DNA of 64,000 bases from Seriola aureovittata (Eukaryota > Chordata > Actinopteri > Carangiformes > Carangidae): assembly GCF_021018895.1 (NCBI RefSeq), contig NC_079371.1, positions 13,350,001 to 13,414,000 of the forward strand, read 5' to 3'. A model generated the notes under the pieces. It had not been told where the DNA came from. It did not search any database and saw nothing but the letters and a program-made list of their open reading frames with translations. Shown here one piece after another: positions 40,504 through 54,520 of this stretch. A program made the position numbers and the translations under genes. Each line of letters opens with the position of its first letter. Positions within the stretch are counted from its first letter, which is position 1.

Positions 40504-43294
40504 TAGTAATTCAAGTTTTTAGCGACATGAGGGGATTAGGATCAAGAAATTTCTCTGTAGGAAAGGGAATAATGAGTCGTCATGACTACTGAACAGCAGC
40601 GAGGAGGCCAGACACAAGCTGGCATTTGATTTTGTTTATAAGACTCCTGGATATCTCATGGGCCTGTGTGTGCTCTTAGCTTCCCAATTATTTGTTTGGG
40701 CTAGGAAGACAGAACGACCCAGGACTACTAAAACAAGAGAAAAAACGTCAGAGAGAATAAGAGTGAAGAAAAAAGCAAACACATATCCCTGACAATTTTG
40801 CAACCTTCTAGAGTCTTTTATTAGATAATTTCATATCAGGTTACAGGCTGAGGTTGGTGTGATCTTTTAATGTAAAGAGATGGGAATTTAATGCTGTGGA
40901 TTACAGGGGGCTTGGCTGAGATGAAGTGGGGTTAGCAGAAAACAGTGATATGGCTGAATGAGCTTAAAGAATCTTTCTGTTTCATTTCAGTCGGCCTACA
41001 CTGGATTTTTGTTGGAACAGTGCAATTCAGTTTCATGGATTAATAGTGAGAAAGGAAAATAACACATATGCGAGTAGCTTGGCTGGTGTTCAGTATGATC
41101 AATATCTCTGCTTAAGAGAAAGAGGCACAGTGTGTTTTTTCTTCTCTTTTGAACAGTGATACACTAATTGTGTTGCGTGTTAACTGAGTATATCTTTCAA
41201 ATGAACACAGAGACACAGAACACCAATAAACAAGATTAAGACTAAAGAAAAATTCCTGAAACAAGCCAATTAATTTGCAGCAAATGTCACTTCTGTTTAT
41301 GTTAATATGCGGCAGCAAAATCATTAGTTTGGATATATTAATCATAAGGATCTGATGAATGAGGCCATGCTTTAAGAACCACAGAGCTTTCTCTCTGTTT
41401 TCCTTTAAGCACACTCTGGGGGCAAGTTCACCAGATACCATAGGTGTTTTGCTGCTCCTAGGATACCACATAATGAGCTGTCAGTCACCTGATAACAACA
41501 GCTACTCTGTACGTTCACACAATACAAACTACAGTAGCAACTGACAAACAAATCGAGGGCACTCATAGTGCATAAGCAGCATATTAAACCCATTGGAATC
41601 TATTAGAAAAATGTGCCTTCCACTAAAAATGCATGACTGTAACCTCCTTATTGAGATTTAACATTGTTTTCAAATGCTCTCAGGAATATTGTAATCACAG
41701 ATTTTGGATGGGGAAGTTATATTTCACTCTGAGCATGAAAGCACTAATGATTAATCTGCACATTTTGTGATCTTGTGAAGAATGCCACCACTGTTTAACC
41801 ACTGGCTCTGAAAAGGTTAGAACAAAGAAGAGTTTTCTCATTAAATTAGAATTTTTGAATTAAAATCTTTCAACTCATGAGTAAAATTGAAATAAGCGAC
41901 GATATGATATGAAGGGATAAATTAGACCCACTCTGTGCGTTAATGTCAAAGATGTGCGGTATTTTGCTGAATCTGTACTTGTGGATCGTGATTGAAAATG
42001 GAATTGACAACCTATATTACAGGCTTGTCAGACATGTAATGACTTGACTTTTAACTTTGGTTAAAAGTGAAGACAAAGTCTAAATTGGAATCTGACTTAT
42101 ACAGCCTCTCTCTATCTGTCTGATCCACGATCCTCATCTGCTCATTGATTTGTGAACTACTTCCATCCTTCAGACACCACGGCCTACAGTATATAATAAA
42201 TCAGCAGGTTGAGTGGATCAAAATAGTTTCATCATCTGAGCAGTGCTCTGTGCAGCTCATGACAAATCCTTGTTATCCATGTCCAACCTTATCCACAGTA
42301 GATGATATCATTAGGTTGGTGCTGCTAGCTGTGGGCTACATAAGGAATATTCCTGTCCTCAAGACTCGAGCTGCAGCCAACCACTGTGGCTCCTGACTAA
42401 AGACATTATCATCATGGCGACTCGGCCTGGATGCTTCATGGAGATAGAGGATGGAGCGGAGCTTTGATTGTGGGTCCTGAATAAAACATCAATATTTCAG
42501 ATCATTTATGGTTTAGGCGCAATATTGATAGCAACGAAGTCCAGTTATAACTGAATTGGCTATGGTGAGCTCATCTAATGTGTGTGTGTGTGTGTCTGTG
42601 TGTGTACAATCTGATGTGCACAGCCGGTAACACTGAAAGGGGCCGAGATTGCAAGATACAAGAAAAATGGATACTGTCACAAACAACTGCTCAGGATGCA
42701 CCTTGCATGTCTGCGCTTGGTATGCTTGATTTGGTGCTTGGGTATGCTGCTACCCAAAGATAACTGTCCAAACAATGAAATCAATGTAGCAGGCCAGAGC
42801 ACAGCAGATAGTGCACATATTTATATCCAAATTCAAAGGCCACACCTCGGTAGTCCTGATATCACAGTGGTGGTTTTGTGGCAGGACAATGTGACAGATG
42901 TGCACGAAACACATGAAAAAGAAGTAGAAGAAGGAGAAAAACGTCAATGCTATTAAATGCACAGATATGAAATTGATATTGATCTACTCTGCTAACTCTA
43001 TAAGACAGCAAATAAGGGAATTTCTAAAATGTTGGAAAACTCTTTTAAAAGGCCCTCAAGAGGTTACGCTGGTGTGTTTCGCATTTCAAAATGTAGGCTT
43101 TGATTGGCAGCACACTGGCCAACTCGACAGGGAGGCTACACTCTGACCACATAATCCAGGTTCAATCTCTCGAATCAATGAGCATCTCCAATGAAGTGTC
43201 CTTCAGTGAACCCCTGCTGCTTTCAAAGATAATGTCTTGTAGCCGACCTTTACCTCTGACCTCTCTGTAAAATTGGAAGAGTAAATTTCCTATG

Positions 43295-43315
43295 TTTTTT
43301 TTTTTTTTTTTTTTT
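43295..43315 (+). repeat. poly-T run, 21 nt
   Basis: Homopolymer with no associated retroposon that I could recognise. Confidence 0.9.
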
Positions 43316-46221
43316 GGTCTTTTCTCTTGCTGTCTTTTTTCTTTTAAATTTGACAGTCTTGGCACCATTTTCACAGAGGAAACAGTTCAGCTCCCATGAC
43401 ATTATCTACAAAAAGCCGGCTTGTTATTTTTGCAGTGTCAGGCAAATTGGCTCAACAGTATACAACAGAATAATGCAATGCTTTTGAAAAGGTAAAATAA
43501 GCCACATGAGTCTGATATTTCCTCAGCTTTCTCTGTCTATACTTTTTTAGGGTGTAATACTACATAAAAACAAGCCTTTTGGCACATTAATGAACCAGTA
43601 AAAAAAAGTAAAAATAAAGTCGTGCACTGTAAATATTTTAGAAAAGATGCTATATGTGACAGTAAGGACACAGCCCAGCTCATTAGGTTGGATTTCTGCA
43701 GCTTATTACTAACCACCTGTCCTCTGCGTTCACCTCCCACAGCACCAGCTCCATGTGGCAGCCTGCGGCACGACGAACCTCACTGTCCTCACTCTCCTCC
43801 TGATTGGTTTCCATTGCAAATAGATTTTATATTCACAAATTAATTTAGCCAACATGTCTGCTTAGTTATATGGCACGAAAAACCAGGCAGGAGGTTACAG
43901 AAAGAGACAACGAGGAGGAGCGGCTCACAGCGAGAGAGAGCCGCACAGACAGACAGGGAGCGAGCTCACACGTTTCATTGGCTGTAATACAATTATCCAG
44001 TTGTCGGCTCGTTGGTATATTCATATGACACGGTTATTCATTTTGTCTTATTTTCTAAAATGCAATAACAGAGAGAGCAGTGTGTTGGGTCTGAGTCATT
44101 CCAACTGATGGGAACCCAGAGGCCATTGCTTTGCTCTGCTTCTCTAAAACCCTCTGACTCACTGCTATAATGAAAAATGTTCAACAAAATACCAACATAT
44201 TTCCAGCAAAGTACTGCAATGAATTTCCACCAATTTTTGCCCCTAAGGTGATGAAATAAAAATAATGACTTCATAGTGTGATTTAGTTCATTCCAAGGTT
44301 CTTGTGGACAATTACTACTGAGTGCTGCGTGTTTCTTAGACACATGGTGAACTGTGCAAACACCGTATTAACAAAAATCCATGGAAGTGTGTGATTGACA
44401 AAACAAATCACACTCATGAGCAATAATAAAAAAAAAAACAACAACAATATGTTGTGTACTATGGAGTTGAGAGGAGGAATCCATATTATTTGTGACATTA
44501 ATTAAGAGCAATATGTGATTCGTCAAAAAAGTTGACAATAAATATAGATGTCAGTGGAAATGCAGAGCTGCAAAGCCAAGTTGTCAGCAGCCACAGGGGG
44601 GGTCACAGAGACGTGCCGTGTACACTCTCACAAATATACCAGAACTGCAGCTGACACACAGAAAGAAGTGGCTGCTGCCGAAGATGTTTGTCAAGAGACA
44701 AAACAGGCAGCATGATTGGAAGCACAAAACCACCTCATGTTGGTTTTCGCTCCTTGGCGCTTCAGGTGATTTCAGAGGCAATTTCATATCATTTTGTAAT
44801 TCTACATTGTCTGCATGAATCTCTCACCCACATCTTTTACTTGAATAACTACAATCAGGATGTGCTTCTGATAAAGTAACATGATCCTGTCTGATTTCAA
44901 TTGCACCAATCCTTGTGCAAAAAGTTACTGCAGAGGTGAGATAAGCACAGTCGTCAATGGTGCCTTGTTAGCTGATGCAAAAAGAACACTGTGCTAAAAC
45001 CAAGGTGTTGTTCTCACTAAACCTCCCTTAAGCTTTTAAACTCAAAGGCATCCACCCAATGTGAGGAAGAGATAAAGAGATGTCAGAGACGTCAAAGAAG
45101 TCACATTTCTTTTGGAGGTGACGAATGTCAATGAATATGTCAATCAGGGACTCATGAAACTTTTCTACTGATGAAACTTCTAATAGTTTATGCTATTATC
45201 TTACTTTAACATAACTCTCACACACGTTGACCATTTCACATCGCACAGATGTTGAAATAAGTCCATTGTCAAGTTTTGGCAAATCAGAACCTAAATTTAT
45301 AAAAGCCGTAAATATACCAAGCTATTACAACACTTTTCACATGCTGTGAACATTTTGTGTCATCTTGGGTGAACATCTGGCTTGGCCCTCACTGGTTGGT
45401 CACTGTCTCTCATTAGATTTAATCTCTAAGGAAAATATAAAGATACTGAAAGTCTTTAAGAGAAATTGATAGAGTTGGTGTTGGTAGCTGTTTTTTTTAT
45501 TCCCTTAAGATACAGGGACTCGGAGCTGTGCACACTTTGCCTGTGAAAGTGCAATGAATAACTGACATGACAGTTGTGAGGTTTTTCATCGTGGCCCCAC
45601 AGCTTTCAGAGTCTTTGACGGTGTTTTGCCATATCACTTTTGGCAAAGTGACACACCAGATAATCTCACTTCCGACACATGGACCGCAGCACATTTGCGC
45701 TTGTGGAAAATTCATGTGCACTTCACAAACACTGGATATGCAGGGCTTTCTGGCTGAGCAGGTTCATGCACTTCAATCCTACTTTCCCCTTCTGACACCA
45801 GGCTGCCTGGGAGAGGCATCTGATTCAGGCTGGATGCAAAAGTTATTTTCCTAGGATGGTATCACTGTCATCAACATCATCATGTTTTTCATGTTCACCA
45901 TCATAATCTATCTTTTTATGCATCTGAGCGCATACATGCATGCGTTCAGGTATCACCATCTAGTCTACACTGCGACTGTCAGTTGTTTTTGTTTTCCCTT
46001 CTCTGTAGTTTGCAGTTTAATTAGACTGAACTTTGCTATTGATTTTTTGAGAATCATTTCACTTACAGATGTATCCTATAATCCTCTAAAATGTGATATA
46101 ATAATTAAGTAAATTAGCCCCACCCAATGCCTGTCTGAAATCATATAGATCTTACAGAGTTAGCAGCTAATTCAGTTTCTACAGACCTACTGCTGTTTAG
46201 AGCAATAAAGTGACAGCAGAA

Positions 46222-46795
46222 ATATGCTTATTTGCTTTTTATGCCAAGAGTTAGATGAGAAGATCAATCTCACGCCTTAATATGTAGGTGGAGCCAGGAG
46301 GCGGTTATCTTAGCTTAGCATACAGATTGGAAACAGGGAAATAGCTAGCCTAATTCTGTCCAAAGGTAATCAAATGTGCCAACACCTCTTTAGGTCAATG
46401 ATTAACACGTTACATCTAATTTATTTAATTTATACAAAAATAGATAAATACATGAAATAAAGTGCAAAAGCAACATTTCACTGTTTTATAGAGGGGTTAT
46501 GTGCCAAACTATTTCTTGGCCAGGACCAATTGCCAAGCAACTAGTCAAGAAAAACTTTGCCTGTCGTAGAGCAGCAAATTGTTGTTGTCACACTTTATTT
46601 ATTTATCTATTTGTAAACAAACAAAATATAAAATTTCAATTAATAAGGTTTAGAGGCACTGGAAGAAGGATTTTTGTTACTTTGGGACGGAGCCACGCTA
46701 GCTGTTTCTAGTTAGTATGCTAGGCTACGCTAACTGGCTGCTCGGCTTCAGATACAACTCTCACCGAAGAAAGTGAATAAATGTTTCTCACAAAA
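46222..46795. mobile_element. foldback MITE, near full length
   Basis: The left arm (CAAGAGTTAGATGAGAAGAT, TTAGCTTAGCATACAGATTG, AGCTAGCC, TCTGTCCAAAGGTAA) recurs inverted in the right arm (46680-46795: ACGGAGCCACGCTAGCTGTT, CTAACTGGCTGC, ACTCTCACCGAAGAAAGTG). The arms therefore form a long imperfect hairpin of over 100 bp around a central TTCTTGGCCAGGACCAATTG region. No open reading frame is present, so this is a non-autonomous element. The superfamily is uncertain. Confidence 0.65.
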
Positions 46796-49410
46796 AAGTA
46801 TTAATTTTTATTAAAGTATTCCCTTAGGAAGACAAACCGCACGGTGAAAGGATCCTTACCCTCCAGTAGAAGATAGAAAATGAATGTTTTTACGAATTAC
46901 CTTGCATCAACTTCTTGTAATTGAATCATAGTATATTACCTGTCCACTACTCTAGTGCTCGTTCTGGCCCCTGACAACCTTGCTATTGATTTCCTTATTG
47001 TTACTCAAGATGGGAGAATCAAATAAATGCCTAAAATATTTTATATAATGTACGATTACATTTTTTTCTTCACTCTGAAAACTATTTTAAAATGCTGCGT
47101 TGACAGCTGAAGCCTCACCTGTGGGTTTGCTGGAGGCACGTTAGGTAGAAGCGCGGGCTTGTCATTTAAATCTTGAGCAAGGATGAATGAATCGCCCTGA
47201 ATGTTGACATCATGGAATCCCTGCACCTTCTCTTCCTCTTTCCCACCTCCGCTATTTGCTTTTTCTTACCTGCCACTTCTGATCTCACATCCTCACTTTT
47301 CTTGCCCTGTCGCCCTCTCCTCATTCCTTCCTCAAACCTGGCCTTCGTCTTCTTGTCCTCCACTTCTTCATTCCGCCTTTACTACTGTAAAAACTACACA
47401 ACTGTGACAATAAGAGCGCCGTCTCTAAGACTTAGCGCTGTCTCTACTTCTCAGGTTAAATTTATAATGTTTTGTTGGATCAGTTACAAAGCAGATTAAG
47501 CAACCATTGCGAGTAGCAGCCCAACTGGAAATGACGTGTTTTATCTGATCTTTAATAATTGAAGTTCTACAAATTAATCTACTCTTTCTTTGGAGTGTGT
47601 TTGTCATCTTAGAGCCTGATGCTGCTGTACACGTCATCTTTTTAAACCTTCAGCCACATAACAGGAACAATAATCTGGTGTGATTGACACTTTCCGAGCT
47701 AAAAGCTTTACACTTGTCAGCTTCCAGCAAAACCTCCTGAGAAGTTCATCTCAACTCATGGACTATACAGAAATGGGGGGGGGGGGGGGGTTGGTTCTGT
47801 GAGAATGTGATAAGGTTATGAGCAAAACAGTTGGCTGATTTTTTGGTGTGAGGGTCGAGAGGCAGCGAACGCCTCGTTTCTGCGAGCATATGAGACATGG
47901 TGCTACCAGCAGGAGGGTAAACACACTAATATACGCACATTTACTTAAAAACAAGAAAGATACTGACTCATGATTTGTGGGAAGATGGAGGCACAGAAGG
48001 CTCTGACGTAAAAGCATCTGTGATTCCAATGCTACTTTTACTGCAGTCTCCAATTCAACTTCCAAAGAAACTTCCTCTGTGCTTTTCTCGACTACACGGT
48101 TTTAACTCAGTCTGCCATGAAAATACTTCTCTGTTACCTTACCTTTTAGATTAAAAACCTTTCTTTTGCACAAACCCAGTTTTTTCCCTGCAGTTAATAA
48201 TCTGATTTGATTGCCTTGTATCTTATTGAACAGGTTCCCTGAGTTATAGATACTTCAGGGAATAAATGTTTAGAATTTACTTGCAGTATACAAACTGCAA
48301 GTGGAAAAAAAATCCCCAGCAGAACTGGAGTTATAAAGGGAAACATCAGCTTTATGTTTGCTGCTGTTTCAGCAATATCGAACGTGATAGTGGATAATGC
48401 CGTCCAGAGACCCGTTTGAAAGAAACAGTACGATTTCCACCCTGAAGCGTTTTATCTTGCCCACCACAGTGCGGCCCCCCCCACTGGGCCCTGCAGGCGT
48501 TCAGATGTAGAACAGAAAAAGACCCTGATTCTCTTCTGCAGTCGGCAAAGTGCACACAACAAAATCAGACGTATGCATACACACTTGTACACAAAATGCA
48601 CGATAACACGTTCACACGCAGCGGCAGTGGTGAGTGACAAGACAGAGTGTCTCCATTAGTCTCAAAGTGGCTGTGTCCACCCTAACAGATGGGTTTGCTT
48701 CCTCCAAGGTGGGCGAAGTGATTTATTCTATCTCTACTGTACTTTGCCTTATCTTATTGGACCGACTGTGCCCAGGAAGCGGGCCAGTAAATCATGTCAC
48801 TATCATGTATTTATAGATGAGGTCATGTAACTCTAGTGCTGATGGCAGCTACATAACATCTATATATGACACCTGTTACCATGACAGCTGCTGGCAGGAT
48901 GCCCACAAACTGAGATGGACACTGAAATACAGGAGTGTGAGGAGTAGAAAAAAAAAAAAGTAAAAAAAACATGTGAACACATGAAAAATTATGGCCTCCT
49001 CAGATGTAGACTACTGCTTTGACTCTGACTGTGGCAGGTTACAACACTTTGGATCCACATGCTGGGAATCCCAGCTCCAGAAGACTTATGGAAATGGAAA
49101 GTCTTAATGGATGACAGCCCAAGTGCAAAATCGCACAACTCCTAGCCGTGGTTCAGCTTCACTACCCCGCATTACTGATTTGGCCGGACACCAGAGTCAT
49201 AGTGAAGGGAACCACTCTGGACAGTGTCTGAATATAGGAAAGACACATTCCCCGCGTTCCTGTAATCCTGTGCGGCTGGCTCTCTGGCGTCTGTATCTGA
49301 AACAGACATTCCTCTCTCTGCGACTCCCTGGGGAGCTGAACTTCCTTTGCATAACCTGAGCAGGACAGAAACATCCAGGGATGTTCTTGCAGATCAGTGA
49401 GCTCAGAACT

Positions 49411-49437
49411 GGGGGGGTGGGGGTGGGGGTGGGGGGG
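49411..49437 (+). repeat. G-rich tract, G7-T-G5-T-G5-T-G7
   Basis: Runs of at least five G separated by single T residues, 27 bp on the strand antisense to mid2. Confidence 0.9.
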
Positions 49438-49652
49438 CTGAAGTTCACTATACAAACAGTGAACTAGAATTTGCTGGTTTTTATATTGAAAACTGATACC
49501 GCATCGACATCTTGGTGAACAGAATCTCTGGTGTGATTTCAGCGGGTGTTACACAACAAACGCAAACAAAAAAAAGGTCAGAGGACTCAGGAGGTCTTAA
49601 TAAATACACAACAAAGCAATGCAATACAAATTGTGACAGAAATCTGAACTTT

Positions 49653-49857
49653 TTTTTTTTAAGTAAAGTTTTGGGCATTTTTGACTTTATTTTGATAACA
49701 CAGTGAGAGAGAGAGAGACAGAAAAGTCAGGGAGAGAGCGAGAGAGAGGGGATGACATGCAGCAAAGAGCAACGGATCGAACTCAAACCCATGGCTGCTG
49801 CGGTTCGGACTAAGCCTATGTAGTACACGCTCTACCAGGTGAGCCACCGAGGCGTCC
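49653..49857 (-). mobile_element. tRNA-derived SINE with target-site duplication
   Basis: On the minus strand the head carries a box A-like TGGCTCACCTGG (49835-49846) and a box B-like GGTTTGAGTTC (49779-49889 span start, i.e. 49779-49789). The body contains TTTGCTGCATGTCATCCCC and ends in AATAAAGTCAAAAATGCCC plus an A-rich tail. The flanks CAGAAATCTGAACTTT (49637-49652) and CAGACACCTGAACTTT (49858-49873) are a 16-bp duplication with two mismatches. The shape is that of a common percomorph SINE. It is not a functional tRNA gene. Confidence 0.82.
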
Positions 49858-51192
49858 CAGACACCTGAACTTTGTCAGAATTTTATATCTTCTCACTGAG
49901 GTGGAGTTTTAAGACAATCAAGGACTCAATAATAATAAAAGAGTCATAGCATTAGCTTGGTGGCTTTTACAAGCACCGGCGGCTGCAGTATTGCAAAGGG
50001 AAATCTCTAAAGAGGTCGTACAGTCTGTCAGTTTGTGTATGTAAACTGTATGTTGGGATAAACTCTTTAACACTAAGATGACAGGTCATTTAAGAAAATA
50101 TATTCATTTTACACTGACAGAAAATATTTATTTGATTCTCCCATCTTTCGAGAAATAGCCTGTGCTCTGCATCTCTGGTGTGTGTGTATATGTGTGTGTG
50201 TGTTTGTGGCTGTTTCATGCATGTTAAAATAACATGAGAAAGCCATCTTTACACCATAGTCTCTATATGAATATAAAGATAGTGTCTCCATGTTTGTACT
50301 GTATGCATGACCTCGGATGCGCACGTGGCTGTGGTGTGTTTCGCCGTGGAGCTTTAGTGGACAGGGTGCTGGCTGCTGCTGTCACCACTACGCTGGCCAG
50401 AGAGGATAGGTGATGTGTCCCTTTTTAGAACCCATAAAAGAAGCCCTGCATGCTATTAAGCATGCATCAGCGCCCCGCATCGGCTTTAAGAGCAGGACAT
50501 CTGAGCACAGCGCTGCTGACCTGTGTTCTCAATCTCTCCGTCACATAAAATGAACAAGCTCCCAGGTAACTCAAGTTTGCAAAGTCATTTTCCCGGTCTT
50601 ATTGTCCTGCCGCTCCTCTCCTTCCAGCTCCCGTGGTAAAATCCTGTCCAGAGTCTTGTAAATCTACATAACTTGTACATCTGGGACTAAGCCTCCAACT
50701 CTGGCTGACTACTAGATGTCTCCTCACAGGGGCCTCAGGTTCACTTGTGGTCTAGACGTCATGTAGCGGAGAACCACAATCCTGGACTGCTGAACCCGAG
50801 GAACTAAAGACTTTTTTTTTTTTAAAGTGTATAATGAAAATGCACAGTCATTTTGTATTTGGTGCCAACAACAATAGTTGTATTTTCTACACTGATTGAC
50901 TTTTATTTTCTGGTTCAGATCCAATTCAGACATTTTTGGAACATAATAATTATGGTAAATGTGTAATTAGAATTGGTAAGGCAGTCAGAAAATAAACTTT
51001 CCAACTTTTCTCGTTTCCTAAATTAATACTTAATGACAAACAACACAAATGGAACTGCTGAAAATACACAACAGTTCACAATATGTTTAAAACTTTTCTA
51101 ATTCACTGTACACAGAGATTTACTCACAGTACTTACAGCCTCCTAACCTATACACTGTCTGTGTGACTGTGTTAGATAATGATGCTCATGAT

Positions 51193-51212
51193 TGTGTGTG
51201 TGTGCGTGTGTG

Positions 51213-51273
<61 letters not shown>

Positions 51274-51274
51274 T
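51193..51274 (+). repeat. (GT)n microsatellite, left arm of an inverted pair
   Basis: Pure GT at 51215-51266 with degenerate edges. It faces a CA array 170 bp away. Confidence 0.96.
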
Positions 51275-51416
51275 AAATGTTGTTAGAGAGCATGTTTCAG
51301 GAAGTAAGAGATTCATGGGAATGGAATGCACTGGAGAACATTTCTGTCCAAGGCAGCTGTGTCTGAGACTGAGCCCAGTGTGGGAGAGTGACATTCTCCT
51401 TCAGCTTCCCAAAACA

Positions 51417-51427
51417 ACACACACACA

Positions 51428-51481
<54 letters not shown>
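51417..51481 (+). repeat. (AC)n microsatellite, right arm of an inverted pair
   Basis: Pure AC at 51435-51481 with one T interruption before it; complementary in orientation to the GT array at 51193. Confidence 0.96.
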
Positions 51482-51484
<3 letters not shown>

Positions 51485-54475
51485 TTAGAAATCCATTTCT
51501 AGGCCTTTATTTTCCCCTCAAGATGCCCAAAGGAGTTGTTTCTCTCACTCACAGATCGCATTACTTTTCAGGAGGCCCATGGAACAAAGATTATATAAAT
51601 AATCATAATCCATGTCAAAGAGTTGTCTTCCAGTCAATGAATAACTTAGATGGGACATCGAAACTGAATGTATCCTACAGGCAGTGCTATAACACAATAA
51701 TGATACTCATTATAATCTGAATTTTAATATATCATACTGAGCTTTTTAACCTATAGGAAAACTTTGTTGACCAATTTCTTCTCCCCTTTCAGCCACCTGT
51801 CATCTGCTGCAGTACTGGAAGAAAATTCAAATTCTGAAATAATGACAGTCCATGCAGCGATCAGTAGTTAACAAAGAAAACAGCTGGTGATTTTACAAAG
51901 AAATCCATCACTTGCCACTATCCCCTTTTGATGAACTCTCCTCCCTTATTTCGCTTGTTTTCTCTCTCCTAACTTGTGATTTTGAACCGAGCCAACTGAT
52001 TCCTGACTGACCTTCATACAGAAGTAATTTCTCTCTGTCACTGTAATGGGATTGCTTAAGCTGGCGGAAAAATTGTAGCCTTGTGGAAGGATAAGAAATG
52101 CAGCTTCAGTGACGATGAAAGCAAAGAATGAATACATGTGTATGAGATGATGTTCAACCAAGTGTGATTGTAGCAGAGAGGCAAGATTGGTTTCTCACTA
52201 ACTTAAGTATGCGTGTGTATTATGGCCTACACCCAGTTTTGGTCATTTGCTGCTCTAAACACCCAGTAACATTGAGCTCCTCAGCCCTCTGCTGAAAGGG
52301 AAATGATGCGTTTTACATTTCAAGCAGTTGCAACAGTGAAGCTGCTAAAAAGGAAACCAGCTGTCTTAGAGCCAAAACTGAAGTGGACAGAGCCACTGGT
52401 TTCCAAAAATGAAAAGCACTCCGTAATGAAAATGTATGATGTGAAGTGATTATCACAGAGTAAAACGCCGAGTCAAAAAATCTTTCCAGGACCCAGAGGG
52501 AATGATGCAAATGAGGCTTGTTTTGCTCCCAGTTATCAGCCACAGTCTACACAGTTGAGTCAGTACTGTACGGATTTAAAACCACTGATAAGAAAACCAT
52601 GTTACAGTTTATAACCCAATTTGACAACAGAATATAGACAGCCCATCAACAGATGATCAAGCCAAAAGAGTAAAGTTGGGTGCTTTAAGTTTCAGTCCTT
52701 CAGTCTCAGTCACACTTCCATCAGATCTTCACAGGTTTAGCTAGTACTATCGAGATAGCAAACATCTGGTGCAACCATTTTCTGATGGGAGCAAATCCCT
52801 AAAGCTACATTAATTGATGCCGTAAACACAACACTAATATATTCCCACCTTATAAACTTGCTATCACGACCATTTTAGCAAAAAGTCGCCCACTCACACA
52901 TCCAAAAGACATGGAGCAACATTAGCATTAATTTGAAATCTAATGTACTGTAAATGGCTCTTTAGATGCCTCATGCTCCACATTGTCCCCCAGCTTATCA
53001 CGAGCCTTGTATGTCTGCTGTTTGTTGCTGAGCAGGTATAGCCTCAAATGGGTTTATCAGCCTGCACGCTATGGTCAAAAATGTCACGGATGAGAGTAGT
53101 GAGAGTGAACCAATAATAAAGCTGTGGGCCATGAAACCAAAACAAGTACCTGAAAGATGCAAAAAATGCTCCATAGAGCTAAGGGCAAATCCAAAGTCAG
53201 GTGAGAATGGGTTTGCCAATACTTCAACACATTTCACACTATGTGTAGTGATTTAACCCATTGTTGAAAATATTGATTAAAGCAGCTTTAAATGTAAACT
53301 TTAAAAGTCAACAGGTGCATATTTAATTTTACAACTCACACAAAGAGTAACTTAAAAGAAAATAACAGTTGTTAAAAAGGCTGGAAATTCAATAAAACTG
53401 CTCTTCAACATTCAGATAATAGAGATAATTTAATGCTGAAAACTATTATTAACCATGATTATTGTTCCCGGGGTGCAGCTCAAAGAATAACAACCACCGA
53501 GCTATTTTAAGTTTGGGGATGAATCAGAGGTCCCTGTTGTCCTCGGGCCAGTGAAGACGTGCTGTTCATCTCACACCGGTGTCATTAGTTCAACCTAAGC
53601 ATCTTCCGAGTGGCGACGCGCTATTCCTCCCTGGCAGCCTCACAACAGGATTCAGACTTCCTCAAGCACACAGCACAACACAAAAAGGGAAGCGCGTGCA
53701 CAGACACCAAAACATTCTACAAAGCAGAGAATAGAGAGTCTCTCAATGTGTCTTCAGCCTTTGTGTATATTCACGTGTATGCACGAATACTTCAGTGCAT
53801 GTGTGTGTATGGGGTGAAGAAATTCAGAAGATGGACACTGACAGAAATTCCACACGTTGTATAAATATTCCTGTTATGCTTTGGTGCCTTGTCTGAAGCC
53901 CAAAGCCAAAATAGCTACTGGAGGAGGATCCAGGCACCTGTGATTAACCCTTGTGACAGGAAAAGCTTCTTGTATGATTAAAATGAGTCGATCTCATCAA
54001 GCCTTCACATTCTTGCAAATTCCCCAGAGACACTGAAATGTGATTTGTAAATCAAGCTTTATAGTAACGTTCATGGACTGCATGTGTCATCAGTTCCCTC
54101 ATGGCCCCTCCCCTCTCCTCATACAAATGTGAACTGTGCCGAAGATTGTTGCAGATTAATACCAAGAAGTGCTTACTCAGATATTGGAGGAAAATAATGT
54201 GGCAACGCCTGAAAGGATGGAATCAAAATGCTTGGAAGTCGGTGAAAAATAACATCAGCATAACACGATGAGTTTTCCACTGTTGATTAATGTGTAAATC
54301 CTCTTACGCTGTGGTGTGTTGCTGCCAGCCATCTGACTGAAATACATAAATAGTAATGAGTTTATGATCTGCCATGCATTAAGACACCCCATGTTGTATA
54401 TACACAAATACAGCTACTGTAGCGAAATAGACACAACAGACACGCAAACTCAATCTGGCATGAATGCATTGTAAG

Positions 54476-54480
<5 letters not shown>

Positions 54481-54514
<34 letters not shown>
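54481..54514 (+). repeat. (AT)17 microsatellite
   Basis: Uninterrupted, self-complementary tract. Confidence 0.95.

Positions 54515-54520
<6 letters not shown>

Noticed and set aside
49770..49850. tRNA gene
   Set aside because: A and B boxes are present but the cloverleaf is degenerate and flanked by a SINE body, tail and target duplication.
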